A stretch of DNA of 36,102 nucleotides from Thiobacillus sp. (GTDB lineage Bacteria; Pseudomonadota; Gammaproteobacteria; Burkholderiales; Thiobacillaceae). The stretch is taken from NCBI GenBank assembly GCA_024709165.1, contig JANJXF010000094.1, positions 1-36,102 on the forward strand. The letters run 5' to 3'. A program made the translations under genes and the position numbers. Below, piece after piece: positions 27,457 through 35,773 of this stretch (position 1 is the stretch's first letter; every line of letters starts with the position of its first letter). The notes under the pieces were generated by a model, which worked only from the letters and a program-made list of their open reading frames with translations, was not told where the DNA came from and did no database searches.

Positions 27457-28488
27457 CTAACCGAGAGCCCCCACATACCAGTCCATCGCCTCCGCGAGCC
27501 CCTTGCCGATACGATGCGTCGGCGCGTACCCAAGACGGGCTTGTGCCTTGGCAATGTCCGCCAGCGAATGCCGTACGTCACCGGCGCGGAAATCGCGGTA
27601 CACCGGCTTGAAGCCGGCGAGGTGCGGATAGCGCGGCGCGAGCAGCGCACGGATCGCCTCGAACAGCTGGTTGAGCGTGGTGCGCTCGCCGACCGCGACG
27701 TTGTAGACCTGATTGGCGGCATCGGCGTGGGTGCTGGTGGCAGCGAGCAGATTGGCCTGGATGACGTTGTCGATGTAGCAGAAATCCCGGCTGGTCTCAC
27801 CGTCGCCGTTGATGTACACCGGCTCGTTCCCGATCATGCTCGACACCCATTTCGGCACCACGGCGGCGTAGGCGCCGTTGGGGTCCTGGCGGCGGCCGAA
27901 GATGTTGAAGTATCGGAGACCGATCGACTCCATGCCATAGCAGCGGCCGAACACGTCGGCATAGAGTTCGTTCACCAGCTTGGTCACGGCGTAGGGCGAC
28001 AGCGGCTTGCCGATGACGTCCTCGACCTTGGGCAGGCCGGGATGGTCACCATAGGTGGACGACGACGCCGCGTAGACGAAGCGTTTCACCCTGGCGTCGC
28101 GTGCCGCGACGAGCATGTTGAGAAAGCCGGTGGCGTTGGCGGCATGGGTGGACAGCGGGTCTTCCAGCGAGCGCGGCACCGAGCCCAGCGCCGCCTGATG
28201 CAGCACGTAGTCGACGCCCTTGCACACGCCATGGCAGGTGACGAGATCGCGGATATCGCCGCGTTTGAAAGCGAAGCGTTTCCAGCGCTCGGCACCGACG
28301 CTCGCCTGTACCTGCGCCAGATTCTTTTCGTGGCCGGTAGCGAAGTTGTCCAGCCCGACGACCTGCTGCTCAAGCAGCAGCAGAGCTTCCACCAGATTGC
28401 AGCCGATGAAACCGGCCGCGCCGGTGACGAGCCAGGTCTTCGGCGCCGCCTGAAGTTCGGCTTTCAGCGCATCGAACGCCGCCAGCAT
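27457..28488 (-). CDS. tviC: UDP-N-acetylglucosamine/glucosaminuronate C4-epimerase (WbpP/TviC type)
   Basis: A 343-residue extended short-chain dehydrogenase/reductase of the WbpP/TviC group, which interconverts UDP-GlcNAc and UDP-GalNAc or their uronic acids. The NAD motif is GAAGFIG (23-29), followed by [26 protein letters not shown], the active-site SSS (142-144) and YAVTK (Tyr166, Lys170), then [13 protein letters not shown] and [12 protein letters not shown]. Similarity to WbpP runs from end to end. The ATG at 28488 has GGAGG upstream and shares one base with the stop of the dehydrogenase gene; a GTG one codon earlier is also possible. Which substrate it uses is not determined by sequence. 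Confidence 0.92.
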   Translation of the reverse strand: MLAAFDALKAELQAAPKTWLVTGAAGFIGCNLVEALLLLEQQVVGLDNFATGHEKNLAQVQASVGAERWKRFAFKRGDIRDLVTCHGVCKGVDYVLHQAALGSVPRSLEDPLSTHAANATGFLNMLVAARDARVKRFVYAASSSTYGDHPGLPKVEDVIGKPLSPYAVTKLVNELYADVFGRCYGMESIGLRYFNIFGRRQDPNGAYAAVVPKWVSSMIGNEPVYINGDGETSRDFCYIDNVIQANLLAATSTHADAANQVYNVAVGERTTLNQLFEAIRALLAPRYPHLAGFKPVYRDFRAGDVRHSLADIAKAQARLGYAPTHRIGKGLAEAMDWYVGALG

Positions 28489-29768
28489 CACAGCCTCCAG
28501 AGCGCGAAGCCGGCGGCTTTCACCACGACCGGATCGTAGGCCGATTTGACATCGGTGAAGGTGCCGCCCTTTTTCAGCTTTGCGGTGAGCTCGGCAAACG
28601 GCTTGTCCAGATAGGCCGCGTGCGACACGGCGGCGACCAGCGCGTCGCACTCGGGCATGTCTTCCCACCGGGTGAGTGCAATGCCGTATTCATGCTCGGC
28701 CTCGCGCGATTCGCCGAGCGGGTCGTGCACGTGAACGTCGCAGCCGAACGACTGCAGTTCGCGGATGACGTCGACCACCTTGGAGTTGCGCAGGTCGGGG
28801 CAGTTCTCCTTGAAGGTGAGGCCGAGCACGTTGACCTTGGCGCCTTTCACCTGCACGCCGTTGGCGATCATCTTTTTCACCGTCTCCTGTGCCACGTAGG
28901 CGCCCATGCCGTCGTTGATGCGCCGGCCGGCGAGGATCACCTGCGGATGGTAGCCGAGCATGTCGGCCTTGTGCGTGAGGTAATACGGATCGACACCGAT
29001 GCAGTGGCCACCGACGAGGCCCGGACGGAAGGGCAGGAAATTCCACTTCGTGCCGGCGGCCTTAAGCACTTCCAGCGTGTCGATGCCGAGCCGGTGGAAG
29101 ATGAGCGACAGCTCGTTCATCAACGCGATGTTGAGATCGCGCTGGGTGTTCTCGATCACCTTGGCGGCCTCGGCAACCTTGATCGAACTGGCGCGGTGCA
29201 CGCCGGCGGTGATGACCGACTCGTACAGCACGGCGACCTTCTCCAGGGTGGCGTCGTCGTCGCCGGAGACGATCTTGGTGATCTTCGTGATCGTGCGTTC
29301 CCTGTCGCCAGGGTTGACGCGTTCGGGCGAGTAGCCGACATGAAAATCCTGCTTCCATTTCATGCCCGAATGTTTCTCCAGCAGAGGGATGCACACCTCC
29401 TCGGTGGCGCCGGGGTAGACTGTGGATTCGTAGATGACGGTGGCACCCTTTTTCATGTGCTTGCCGACGGTGGTGCTGGATCCGACCAGCGGCGAGAAGT
29501 CGGGGATGTGCGCCTCGTCGACCGGCGTGGGCACCGCGACGATGATGAAGTCGGCCTGTGCCAGCGCCGCGGGATCGGTCGTCACCGTGAGGTGCTTGGC
29601 GGCCTTGAGATCGTCCGTCGAAACTTCGCCGGTGGGATCGCAGAATCGACGGTAGTTGTCGATCTTTTCCGTGGAAAGATCGTAACCGATGGTGGCCGTT
29701 TTCTTGCCGAATTCCGCCGCCAGGGGCAGCCCCACGTAACCCAGTCCGACCACTGCAACAACGCCCAT
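28488..29768 (-). CDS. tviB: UDP-N-acetyl-hexosamine 6-dehydrogenase (TviB/WbpO type)
   Basis: An NAD-dependent, four-electron UDP-sugar dehydrogenase of 426 residues that oxidises C6 of UDP-GlcNAc or UDP-GalNAc to the uronic acid used in capsules and O-antigens. Visible motifs are GLGYVG (8-13), [43 protein letters not shown], the catalytic cysteine Cys256 in [11 protein letters not shown], and [16 protein letters not shown]. The Vi-antigen dehydrogenase TviB and P. aeruginosa WbpO are close relatives. The ATG at 29768 has AAGGA at a normal distance. No glycosyltransferase, Wzx or Wzy gene is next to it in the window. Confidence 0.92.
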   Translation of the reverse strand: MGVVAVVGLGYVGLPLAAEFGKKTATIGYDLSTEKIDNYRRFCDPTGEVSTDDLKAAKHLTVTTDPAALAQADFIIVAVPTPVDEAHIPDFSPLVGSSTTVGKHMKKGATVIYESTVYPGATEEVCIPLLEKHSGMKWKQDFHVGYSPERVNPGDRERTITKITKIVSGDDDATLEKVAVLYESVITAGVHRASSIKVAEAAKVIENTQRDLNIALMNELSLIFHRLGIDTLEVLKAAGTKWNFLPFRPGLVGGHCIGVDPYYLTHKADMLGYHPQVILAGRRINDGMGAYVAQETVKKMIANGVQVKGAKVNVLGLTFKENCPDLRNSKVVDVIRELQSFGCDVHVHDPLGESREAEHEYGIALTRWEDMPECDALVAAVSHAAYLDKPFAELTAKLKKGGTFTDVKSAYDPVVVKAAGFALWRL

Positions 29769-29784
29769 GCCAGGATTCCTTGTT

Positions 29785-30639
29785 ATGAAGAAAAAATCTT
29801 TGCTGCCGCCCGGATTGTATCGAATTTGCATGATGCTGCCTTGTCGCATCCGACGGTGGATTGGCGAGTTCCCCTGCAAGGCGCGTACCAGCTGGGCGCT
29901 GGTGATGCTGGTTCTATGCCTGCCGGCCCGGGCCGACGTCGCCGACACCCTGCTGCAGATTCGACCCGGCGTCGTCGGCGTCGGCCTCTTCTCACCCACC
30001 GCCAGCCCGCGCGCCAACCTGCAGGGCACCGGCTTCGCCGTGCTCGACGGACGTCATGTGGTGACCTGCGCGCACATCTTTGCCAAGCCGCTCGACGCGG
30101 AAAAAAACGAGACCCACGCCGTGTTCATCGGGCGCGACCGGCAGATGGCGGTGCGGCGCGCCGAAATCGTCGCCACCGACCGGCCGCGCGACCTCGTCCT
30201 GCTGAAGATCGACGGCGACGCACTGCCCGCGCTCAGACTGGGCGATTCCAGTCAGGTGCGCGAAGGCAGTCAGCTCTATTTCACCGGCTACCCCATCGGC
30301 TCCGTGCTCGGCTTGAACCCGTCCACCCACCGCGCCGGCCTCGCCGCCGTCGTCCCCGCCTTCACCCCGCCGCCCAGCGCCACCCAGCTCACCGCACGCG
30401 CGCTCAGGCAGGCGCGCGACAGCTACGAGGTGTTCGCCCTCGATGCCATCGCCTATCCTGGAAACAGCGGCAGTCCGGTATGGCACCCCGACACCGGTGA
30501 GGTACTCGGCGTCGTCAATTCGGTCTACGTCAAGGGCGCCAAGGAAGCCGCGCTGTCGAACCCCAGCGGCATCAGCTACGCGATTCCGGTGCAGTATGTA
30601 CATGAACTGCTGGAGCGGGTGCCGAAGCAGGAAAGATAG
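29785..30639 (+). CDS. Exported trypsin-like serine protease
   Basis: A 284-residue product (from the ATG at 29785) with a hydrophobic export segment (SWALVMLVLCLPARA, cleavage near residue 50) and a chymotrypsin/DegP-type protease domain. The triad is visible as His97 (HVVTCAHIF), Asp136 (RDLVLLKID) and Ser228 (YPGNSGSPVW). There is no PDZ domain, unlike DegP or DegS, so it is a stand-alone protease. The start is uncertain: the ATG at 29785 has AGGA nine bases upstream but gives a long leader, while ATGs at 29830 and 29833 give a more usual signal peptide without a ribosome site. It is divergent from the UDP-sugar dehydrogenase gene. Substrate unknown. Confidence 0.85.
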   Translation: MKKKSLLPPGLYRICMMLPCRIRRWIGEFPCKARTSWALVMLVLCLPARADVADTLLQIRPGVVGVGLFSPTASPRANLQGTGFAVLDGRHVVTCAHIFAKPLDAEKNETHAVFIGRDRQMAVRRAEIVATDRPRDLVLLKIDGDALPALRLGDSSQVREGSQLYFTGYPIGSVLGLNPSTHRAGLAAVVPAFTPPPSATQLTARALRQARDSYEVFALDAIAYPGNSGSPVWHPDTGEVLGVVNSVYVKGAKEAALSNPSGISYAIPVQYVHELLERVPKQER

Positions 30640-30709
30640 GAACGGGATCTGTCGATGCACGTGCCCGGCCAACGTCTGTCCAGGCTGAACACGGCGCGGT
30701 CACCGTCCG

Positions 30710-31726
30710 TCAAATCCCTCCCGTGAGGCTCACCCCCAGCCCGATGGTCTGTTGCCGGTGGTTGTAGTCGATGAGCGATTCGCCGTAGCCGTTGAAGTAC
30801 TCCACATAGCCCCGGAGGCGGCTGCGCAGGGGAAAACTCCAGCTCAGCTTCAGCGCGCCGCGGTTGTCGTCGCGCTGGAGGTTGTTGCGCAGCTGCAGCG
30901 ACCAGGTATTGCGGCCGCTGGTGTAGACCGCCTGCAAGTCGCCATGTCCGAGGTAGTCTTCGATGTCGGGGTTGTCGTCGACGCCGGGCTCGGGCAGGCG
31001 ATACCAGGGACGCACCAGGAGCGCGAGCTTGTCGCGTTCAAAACCGAACTGCGCGTAGACCCGATTCCAGCTGCGGGACAGGCCTGCGCCGCGGCCGTTC
31101 GACTGGTGGACGAGGCCGAGGTTGACGAAGCGTCCGCGAAAACCGGCAAGCGAATAATCGGTGCGAACCACCCACATCATTTCCGGCTCGTAGTTGCTCT
31201 CGCGGAACGCCGCGGAAAAATCGCTGTTGTAGGCCTGCCAGAACGAGGTGACGGTGTAGCCGAACCACAGGTCGAGATCGTCGTTGCCGAACACGCCCTG
31301 CATGCCCTTGACCTTGAAGCTCAACTGCAGCACCGTCTCCACAGCCTTCAGACCGGGATCGTGCTGCGGAAACGCTCCCACGAAAGGTTGCTCGTTGGGG
31401 GCGCTGCTGTATTTCAGCGGGAGAAAATAGTTGGGGCGATGTGCGCGAAACAGGAAGGCGCCCTGTTTGGCCTCGCCGTCGAGCTCCCAGTGGCGCGACA
31501 AGGACGACAAGAGGCCGGAGTGCGCATCCGCCACCACCGCGCCGGGCGATGGTTCCGGTGTCGGCGGCGGACGTCCGGCGAGCGCGTCGTAGCACACCAG
31601 ACGTTCGTTGTCGGCGGAAATCGCGCTGCACGCTTCCCATTCGGCCGGCTCGGCCGCCCGGGTGAGCGCGGTCACCCCCAGCAAAAGCAGGACGCCAACC
31701 CTCTGCAAAAGCCTCGGAAGAACCAT
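30710..31726 (-). CDS. pldA: Outer-membrane phospholipase A1
   Basis: PldA (OMPLA) is a 12-stranded outer-membrane beta-barrel that hydrolyses phospholipids reaching the outer leaflet, keeping lipid asymmetry. The 338-residue product has a signal peptide (VGVLLLLGVTALTRA), an N-terminal pair of cysteines (WEACSAI and ERLVCYD) often found before the barrel, and the catalytic motif LVHQSNGRG...LSRSWNRVYAQ with His207, Ser209 and Asn221 spaced exactly as His142, Ser144 and Asn156 in E. coli. C-terminal strands alternate as expected for a barrel. I start it at the ATG at 31726; a GTG one codon earlier exists. It follows the beta-CASP gene by 12 nt. Confidence 0.94.
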   Translation of the reverse strand: MVLPRLLQRVGVLLLLGVTALTRAAEPAEWEACSAISADNERLVCYDALAGRPPPTPEPSPGAVVADAHSGLLSSLSRHWELDGEAKQGAFLFRAHRPNYFLPLKYSSAPNEQPFVGAFPQHDPGLKAVETVLQLSFKVKGMQGVFGNDDLDLWFGYTVTSFWQAYNSDFSAAFRESNYEPEMMWVVRTDYSLAGFRGRFVNLGLVHQSNGRGAGLSRSWNRVYAQFGFERDKLALLVRPWYRLPEPGVDDNPDIEDYLGHGDLQAVYTSGRNTWSLQLRNNLQRDDNRGALKLSWSFPLRSRLRGYVEYFNGYGESLIDYNHRQQTIGLGVSLTGGI

Positions 31727-31738
31727 CACTGGCGACTT

Positions 31739-33169
31739 TCAATCGAGGGTGACACGCTGCCCCGGCTGCGGCGCCTGCGCGTCCCAGCCGAAACGTTCCT
31801 GCAGGGTGCCGGCAAATTCCTCCGCCACCTGCGCTTCACCATGCACCACGAAGGTCCGGCGCGGCTTGTCGCGGAAGTGGCCAAGCCACGCCAGCAGCGC
31901 GCTGCGGTCGGCGTGAGCAGACAGACCCCCCAGGGTATAGAGGCTGGCGCGCACCGGGATATCCTCGCCAAGCAGGCGCACGCGCCGCGCACCGTCGACG
32001 AGGCGGCGGCCGAAGGTGCCGGCGGCCTGGAAGCCGGTGATCAGCACGCTCGATTCGTGGCGCGGCAGGTTCGCGCGCAGGTGGAACTTGATGCGCCCCG
32101 CCTCGCACATCCCGCTCGCCGAGATGATGACCGCACCGCCCCGGATGCGGTCGAGCGCTTTCGATTCCTCGACGTCCTCGACGAATTCGAGCTTGCGGAA
32201 ATACTGCGTGCCACCCTGTCGCCCCAGCAGGGCGTGGGTTTCGTCGTCCAGCAATTCCATGTGGCGGTAGGTGATCTCGGTGGCGGCGGTGGCCATCGGC
32301 GAATCGACGAATACCGACAGTTTCGGCAGGCGCCCCTGGCGTGTCAGATCGGCGAGCAGATACACCAGTTCCTGCGTGCGGCCGACAGCGAAGGCGGGCA
32401 CGATGACGTTGCCGCCCTTGTGCTCGATGGTGTCGGTGATGGCCTCCACCAACTCGTCCTGGGTCGCTTCCATGCTCTTGTGGTCGCGGTTGGCGTAGGT
32501 CGATTCGACGAGCAGGTAATCCGCATCGAGAATCGGCGTGGGGTCGCGCACCAGCGGCCGCGCGGGCTGGCCAAGGTCTCCGGAAAACACGATCTTGCGC
32601 CGGCGCCTGCCTTCGCCGACCCACACCTCGACGATCGCCGAACCGAGGATGTGGCCGGCGTCGCGGAAGATGCACCGCACCTCGGGGTGCGGCGCGATCT
32701 CGAGATTGTAATCGACCGGGTTGAGGCGTTTCAGCGACGCCTGCGCCTGCGCCACGGTGTAGAGCGGCGCGACCTCCCGATGCGCCGGACCGGAGCCCGC
32801 GCCACGGCGTGCCATGCCACGATGGAAGCGGTCGAGGTTCTCGTGCTCGGCTTCCTTTTCCTGGATGTGCGCGGAATCGGGCAGCATCACCGCGAGCAGG
32901 TCGCAGGTGGCGCGGGTCGCGTGGATCGTGCCCCTGAAACCCAGGGCGACCAGACGCGGCAGGAGGCCGGAGTGGTCGATGTGGGCGTGCGTGAGCAGGA
33001 CGAAGTCGATGCTGCGCGGATCGAAGGAGAAGGCACGGTGATTCTTCGCGCGCGTCTCGCGACCGCCCTGGAACATGCCGCAGTCGACCAGGAAACGCAC
33101 GCCGTCCGTTTCGACGAGATAGCTGGAACCGGTGACTTCCTGCGCTGCGCCGAGAAAGGTGATGTTCAT
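31739..33169 (-). CDS. Metallo-beta-lactamase fold, beta-CASP RNA-processing-type hydrolase
   Basis: A 476-residue cytoplasmic zinc hydrolase of the YSH1/CPSF73-like group. Motif 2 is LTHAHIDHSG (His61, His63, Asp65, His66), preceded by the aspartate strand FLVDCGMFQGG. FRDAGHILGSAIVEV supplies motif 3 and VFSGDLGQ motif 4. The beta-CASP region follows (ADYLLVESTYANRDHK, IVPAFAVGRTQELVYLL, VFVDSPMA), then SASGMCEAGRI, and the C-terminal GGLSAHADRSALL and TFVVHGE of the Zn-dependent RNA-specificity domain. Relatives act as endo- or exoribonucleases; the bacterial substrate is rarely known. The ATG at 33169 starts the conserved fold. It precedes pldA by 12 nt. Confidence 0.92.
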   Translation of the reverse strand: MNITFLGAAQEVTGSSYLVETDGVRFLVDCGMFQGGRETRAKNHRAFSFDPRSIDFVLLTHAHIDHSGLLPRLVALGFRGTIHATRATCDLLAVMLPDSAHIQEKEAEHENLDRFHRGMARRGAGSGPAHREVAPLYTVAQAQASLKRLNPVDYNLEIAPHPEVRCIFRDAGHILGSAIVEVWVGEGRRRRKIVFSGDLGQPARPLVRDPTPILDADYLLVESTYANRDHKSMEATQDELVEAITDTIEHKGGNVIVPAFAVGRTQELVYLLADLTRQGRLPKLSVFVDSPMATAATEITYRHMELLDDETHALLGRQGGTQYFRKLEFVEDVEESKALDRIRGGAVIISASGMCEAGRIKFHLRANLPRHESSVLITGFQAAGTFGRRLVDGARRVRLLGEDIPVRASLYTLGGLSAHADRSALLAWLGHFRDKPRRTFVVHGEAQVAEEFAGTLQERFGWDAQAPQPGQRVTLD

Positions 33170-33240
33170 GCTTCGCGTCCCGCGCCTGCGTGTTCGCAGG
33201 TCCTGCCGGCACGGACTTGCCGCGTCGGACGATCGCTCAT
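33166..33240 (-). CDS. Possible 24-residue peptide in the cytochrome-to-hydrolase spacer
   Basis: The 95-nt gap between the cytochrome gene and the beta-CASP gene has an open frame from an ATG at 33240 preceded by GAGG at a normal distance. It encodes a basic peptide (MSDRPTRQVRAGRTC...) whose stop overlaps the downstream ATG as ATGA. An earlier in-frame ATG at 33258 lacks a ribosome site. The coupling suggests a translational leader rather than a functional protein. The frame could easily be chance at this GC content. Confidence 0.22.
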   Translation of the reverse strand: MSDRPTRQVRAGRTCEHAGAGREA

Positions 33241-33264
33241 GCGTGCCTCGTCGCGCATGCGGGT

Positions 33265-33732
33265 TCAGTGCCCGACGTGGCCGTCGACCACGCGGATCTG
33301 GTAGGTGCGATGGCAGGCCGAACACTTCTGCAGGGTGGCGGCGAGCTGGGCGAGCGCGTGGTTCGGATCGTTCAGACTTTCGGCGTCGAGCGCCATCTCG
33401 GCGAAGGCGCCGTGCAGCCCTTGGGCGTGTTCGCGGAACGGCATCGGCAGCTTGCCGCGAAGGGAGGCCGGCATGGTGTGCGACATCTGCGGTCCGAGCG
33501 GACGCGCCACCGCAGCGACGGCCTGCATGTCGGCCTTGGCGATGGCGGCGGTGATCCTGCCGACGCCGTCGAGGAAGAGATGCATCTCCTCCAGCAACGC
33601 CGCGCGCTCGGCTGCGGAGAGATCGAGGAAGGCGCGCGTATCCTGCGTCGGCATGGGATGCGTGTGAGGATCGGCGGCGACGGCGGGTGCAGCGGTCAGC
33701 GCAAGGAGGGCGGCGAGTGCGTGTCGTTTCAT
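33265..33732 (-). CDS. Cytochrome c'-like periplasmic c-type cytochrome
   Basis: A 155-residue protein with a signal peptide (ALAALLALTAAPAVA, cleavage near A/DPHTH) and one haem-binding site near the C-terminus, CSACH (Cys137, Cys140, His141), followed by RTYQIR. A single C-terminal CxxCH after three predicted helices is the layout of the cytochrome c'/c-556 four-helix bundle. These proteins bind NO or carry electrons depending on whether a Met ligand is present in helix 1. Here Met50 in LEEMHLFLDG is a candidate, which would favour the low-spin c-556 type, but that is an inference. The ATG at 33732 overlaps the TetR stop, so the two are cotranscribed. Confidence 0.82.
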   Translation of the reverse strand: MKRHALAALLALTAAPAVAADPHTHPMPTQDTRAFLDLSAAERAALLEEMHLFLDGVGRITAAIAKADMQAVAAVARPLGPQMSHTMPASLRGKLPMPFREHAQGLHGAFAEMALDAESLNDPNHALAQLAATLQKCSACHRTYQIRVVDGHVGH

Positions 33733-34361
33733 CGTGATTGTCCCTGGCAGGATGGGGAGCTGATGGCCTGCAGAAAGATCGGGAAAGTGCGCTCGGCCTC
33801 GTTGCGCAGTTCGCGCTGGCCGCGCAGGATCGAGGTCTGCAGGACCAGACCCTGGACCATGCCGAGATAGAGCGTGGCCGCAGCGTGGACGTCGAGGTCT
33901 GGGCGTGCGAGGCCCTGCTTGCGCGCATCCTCCAGCAGACCGGCGATTTTCGCCTCGAAGCCGAGCAGGATCTCGGTGACGAGCTTGCGCAGCGGCGAAT
34001 TGCGGGCATGCAGATGCTCGGACATCAGCAGGCGGGGGATCGCCGGCTTGCCTGCGATGAAGTCGATGTGGGCGAAGAACACGCGCTGCAGCGCGTCGAG
34101 CGGATCGCGCCCCTCGGTGGCGGCGCGCCCGAGCACGGTCGTCAGGCGGTCGCGTACCCACTGCATCACCGCCAGCCAGATCGCATCCTTGCTGGGAAAA
34201 TGGCGGAACACCGCACCCTGCGTGACGCCCATCGCCTGGGCCATGTCCTGCGTGGTGACATCGTCGATGCCCTGGCGCGCGGCAAGATCGAGGGTGACGC
34301 GGACGATTTCCTCGCGCCGCTCGTCGGCGCCCAGACGCTTGCGGACAGGCGGGGAAGACAT
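33729..34361 (-). CDS. TetR-family transcriptional regulator
   Basis: A 210-residue regulator with an N-terminal TetR helix-turn-helix (about 12-58: REEIVRVTLDLAARQG, TTQDMAQAMGVTQGAVFRHFPSKDAIW) and an all-helical ligand domain of unknown specificity. I chose the ATG at 34361 because AGAAGG lies six bases upstream of it, whereas the ATG two codons earlier (34367) overlaps that ribosome site. A 16-bp imperfect palindrome sits 15 bp upstream of this start, inside a recognisable promoter, so the gene is probably self-repressed. It overlaps the cytochrome gene by ATGA. Confidence 0.93.
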   Translation of the reverse strand: MSSPPVRKRLGADERREEIVRVTLDLAARQGIDDVTTQDMAQAMGVTQGAVFRHFPSKDAIWLAVMQWVRDRLTTVLGRAATEGRDPLDALQRVFFAHIDFIAGKPAIPRLLMSEHLHARNSPLRKLVTEILLGFEAKIAGLLEDARKQGLARPDLDVHAAATLYLGMVQGLVLQTSILRGQRELRNEAERTFPIFLQAISSPSCQGQSR

Positions 34362-34375
34362 GTTCATCCTTCTGT

Positions 34376-34391
34376 TAGTAATTGATAACTA
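34376..34391. promoter_or_regulatory. Palindromic operator, probably for the TetR regulator
   Basis: The + strand reads TAGTAATTGATAACTA, an inverted repeat matching at six of eight positions in each half (TAGTnATn/nATnACTA). It overlaps the last base of the -10 hexamer and the expected start of transcription of the TetR-cytochrome unit. TetR proteins typically bind palindromes of this size at their own promoters. Binding is inferred, not shown. Confidence 0.65.
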
Positions 34392-34419
34392 CCTTATGTG
34401 CCGGCGCGCCGAATGTCAA
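34391..34419 (-). promoter_or_regulatory. Promoter of the tetR-cytochrome unit
   Basis: The - strand has a perfect -35 TTGACA (34419-34414), a 17-bp spacer containing GGCGCGCC, and a weaker -10 TAAGGT (34396-34391). The start would be near 34384, within the palindrome. It lies just inside the 66-nt gap after the bioA stop, so the regulator need not depend on bioA transcription. Confidence 0.65.
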
Positions 34420-34427
34420 GCTCGCGC

Positions 34428-35741
34428 TCAGACACCCGGCTCGTCAAGGCAGGCGAGCAGCGCATCGGCAAGCTGGCGCATCGCGCCGGCGTCGACGACG
34501 TAGGGCGGCATCACATACACCGTGCTGCCGATCGGCCGGATGAACACGCCGTGCGCCAGCGCCGCGCGATGGAAACGGTTGGCGAATCCCGGGCCGGCAT
34601 CCGTGACATCGAATGCCCAGATCATACCCAGGTGGCGGAAGTTCCGAACCCGTTTGTGAGCGGACACTTCCTCCATAACTCGCGTGTATTCGACGGCCTT
34701 GATCCGGTTGTTGGCGATGATCTCATCGTGCTCGAAAATGTCCAGCACCGCCAGCGCCGCCCGGCAGGCGAGGGGGTTGCCGGTGTAGGAGTGCGAATGC
34801 AGGAAACCGTGCGCCGTATCCTCGTCATAGAACGCATCGTAGACGGAGTCGGTGGTCAATACCGCAGACAGCGGCAGGTAACCCCCGGTGAGGCCTTTGG
34901 AGAGGCAGATGAAATCCGGACGGATGCCGTGAGTGAGCGCCTGCTCACAAGCGAACATCGTCCCCGTGCGGCCAAACCCCACGGCAATCTCGTCAGCGAT
35001 GAGATGCACCTCATAGCGGTCGCACAGTTCGCGCGCGCGACCGAGGTAGATCGGGTGATACATCGCCATACCGGCCGCGCCCTGCACCAGCGGTTCGAGG
35101 ATGAAAGCGGCGATGCCGGTGGCCTGTTCGGCAAGGTACGCTTCCAGCGCATCGGCACAGCGCAACGCCCTGGCTTCGGCCGACTCGCCCGGCTCGGCGA
35201 GGCGTGCATCCGGAGTGGGCACTTGCTTCGTATGGCGCAGGAGCGGCGCATAGGTCGCCTTGAACAGTGGAACGTCGGTCACCGAGAGCGCGCCGACGGT
35301 CTCGCCGTGATAAGCGTTCTTCAGGCTGACAAAGCCGTTCTTCTCCGGTCGGCCGGCATTGCGCCAGTAGTGAGCGCTCATTTTCAGCGCGATCTCGGTC
35401 GCCGAGGCGCCGTCCGATGCGTAGAAGGCGTGGCCCAGCCCCGTCAACCGCGCCAGGCGCTCCGACAGCTGAACTACCGGTTCGTGGGTTGCACCGGCGA
35501 GCATCACGTGCTCGATCTTGCCAAGCTGGTCGGTGATGGCGGCGTTGATGCGCGGATTGCAGTGGCCGAACAGATTGACCCACCAGCTCGAGATGGCGTC
35601 GAGATAGCGTTTTCCGTCGGCATCGACCAGCCACGGCCCTTCGCCGCGCGCGATCGCCAGTGGCGGCGCGGCTTCCAGCTGCTTCATCTGGGTGCAGGGA
35701 TGCCAGACGGCGGCACGGGTGCGGCTCAAAAGATCGTCCAT
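34428..35741 (-). CDS. bioA: Adenosylmethionine--8-amino-7-oxononanoate aminotransferase
   Basis: BioA is the PLP enzyme of biotin synthesis that makes 7,8-diaminopelargonate using SAM as amino donor. The 437-residue product is collinear with the family: VWHPCTQM at the N-terminus, SSWWVNLFGH, ASDGASATEIALKMS (PLP phosphate loop), YHGET, ADEIAVGFGRTG (Asp250) and the Schiff-base lysine Lys282 in LSKGLTGGYLP, then HSHSYTGNPLACRAAL. The ATG at 35741 gives the normal start; the reading frame stays open upstream but overlaps the heat-shock promoter region. No other bio genes are nearby. It is divergent from groES with a 137-bp gap. Confidence 0.96.
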   Translation of the reverse strand: MDDLLSRTRAAVWHPCTQMKQLEAAPPLAIARGEGPWLVDADGKRYLDAISSWWVNLFGHCNPRINAAITDQLGKIEHVMLAGATHEPVVQLSERLARLTGLGHAFYASDGASATEIALKMSAHYWRNAGRPEKNGFVSLKNAYHGETVGALSVTDVPLFKATYAPLLRHTKQVPTPDARLAEPGESAEARALRCADALEAYLAEQATGIAAFILEPLVQGAAGMAMYHPIYLGRARELCDRYEVHLIADEIAVGFGRTGTMFACEQALTHGIRPDFICLSKGLTGGYLPLSAVLTTDSVYDAFYDEDTAHGFLHSHSYTGNPLACRAALAVLDIFEHDEIIANNRIKAVEYTRVMEEVSAHKRVRNFRHLGMIWAFDVTDAGPGFANRFHRAALAHGVFIRPIGSTVYVMPPYVVDAGAMRQLADALLACLDEPGV

Positions 35742-35744
35742 GGG

Positions 35745-35770
35745 CTTGAAATTATCACATTGCGCCCCTA
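35745..35770 (+). promoter_or_regulatory. Probable sigma32 (RpoH) promoter of groES
   Basis: The + strand has CTTGAAA at 35745-35751, a 13-bp spacer, then CCCCTA at 35765-35770. The RpoH consensus is CTTGAAA, 11-16 bp, CCCCATnT, so the match is good. It begins three bases beyond the bioA start codon on the opposite strand and ends just before the CIRCE element. Confidence 0.75.
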
Positions 35771-35773
35771 CCA

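Noticed and set aside
30752-33304. An 850-codon open frame on the + strand opposite pldA and the beta-CASP gene
   Set aside because: It is an antisense shadow caused by high GC and codon bias. Its translation is rich in Arg, Ala and His with no recognisable domain, while both - strand genes carry complete catalytic motifs.
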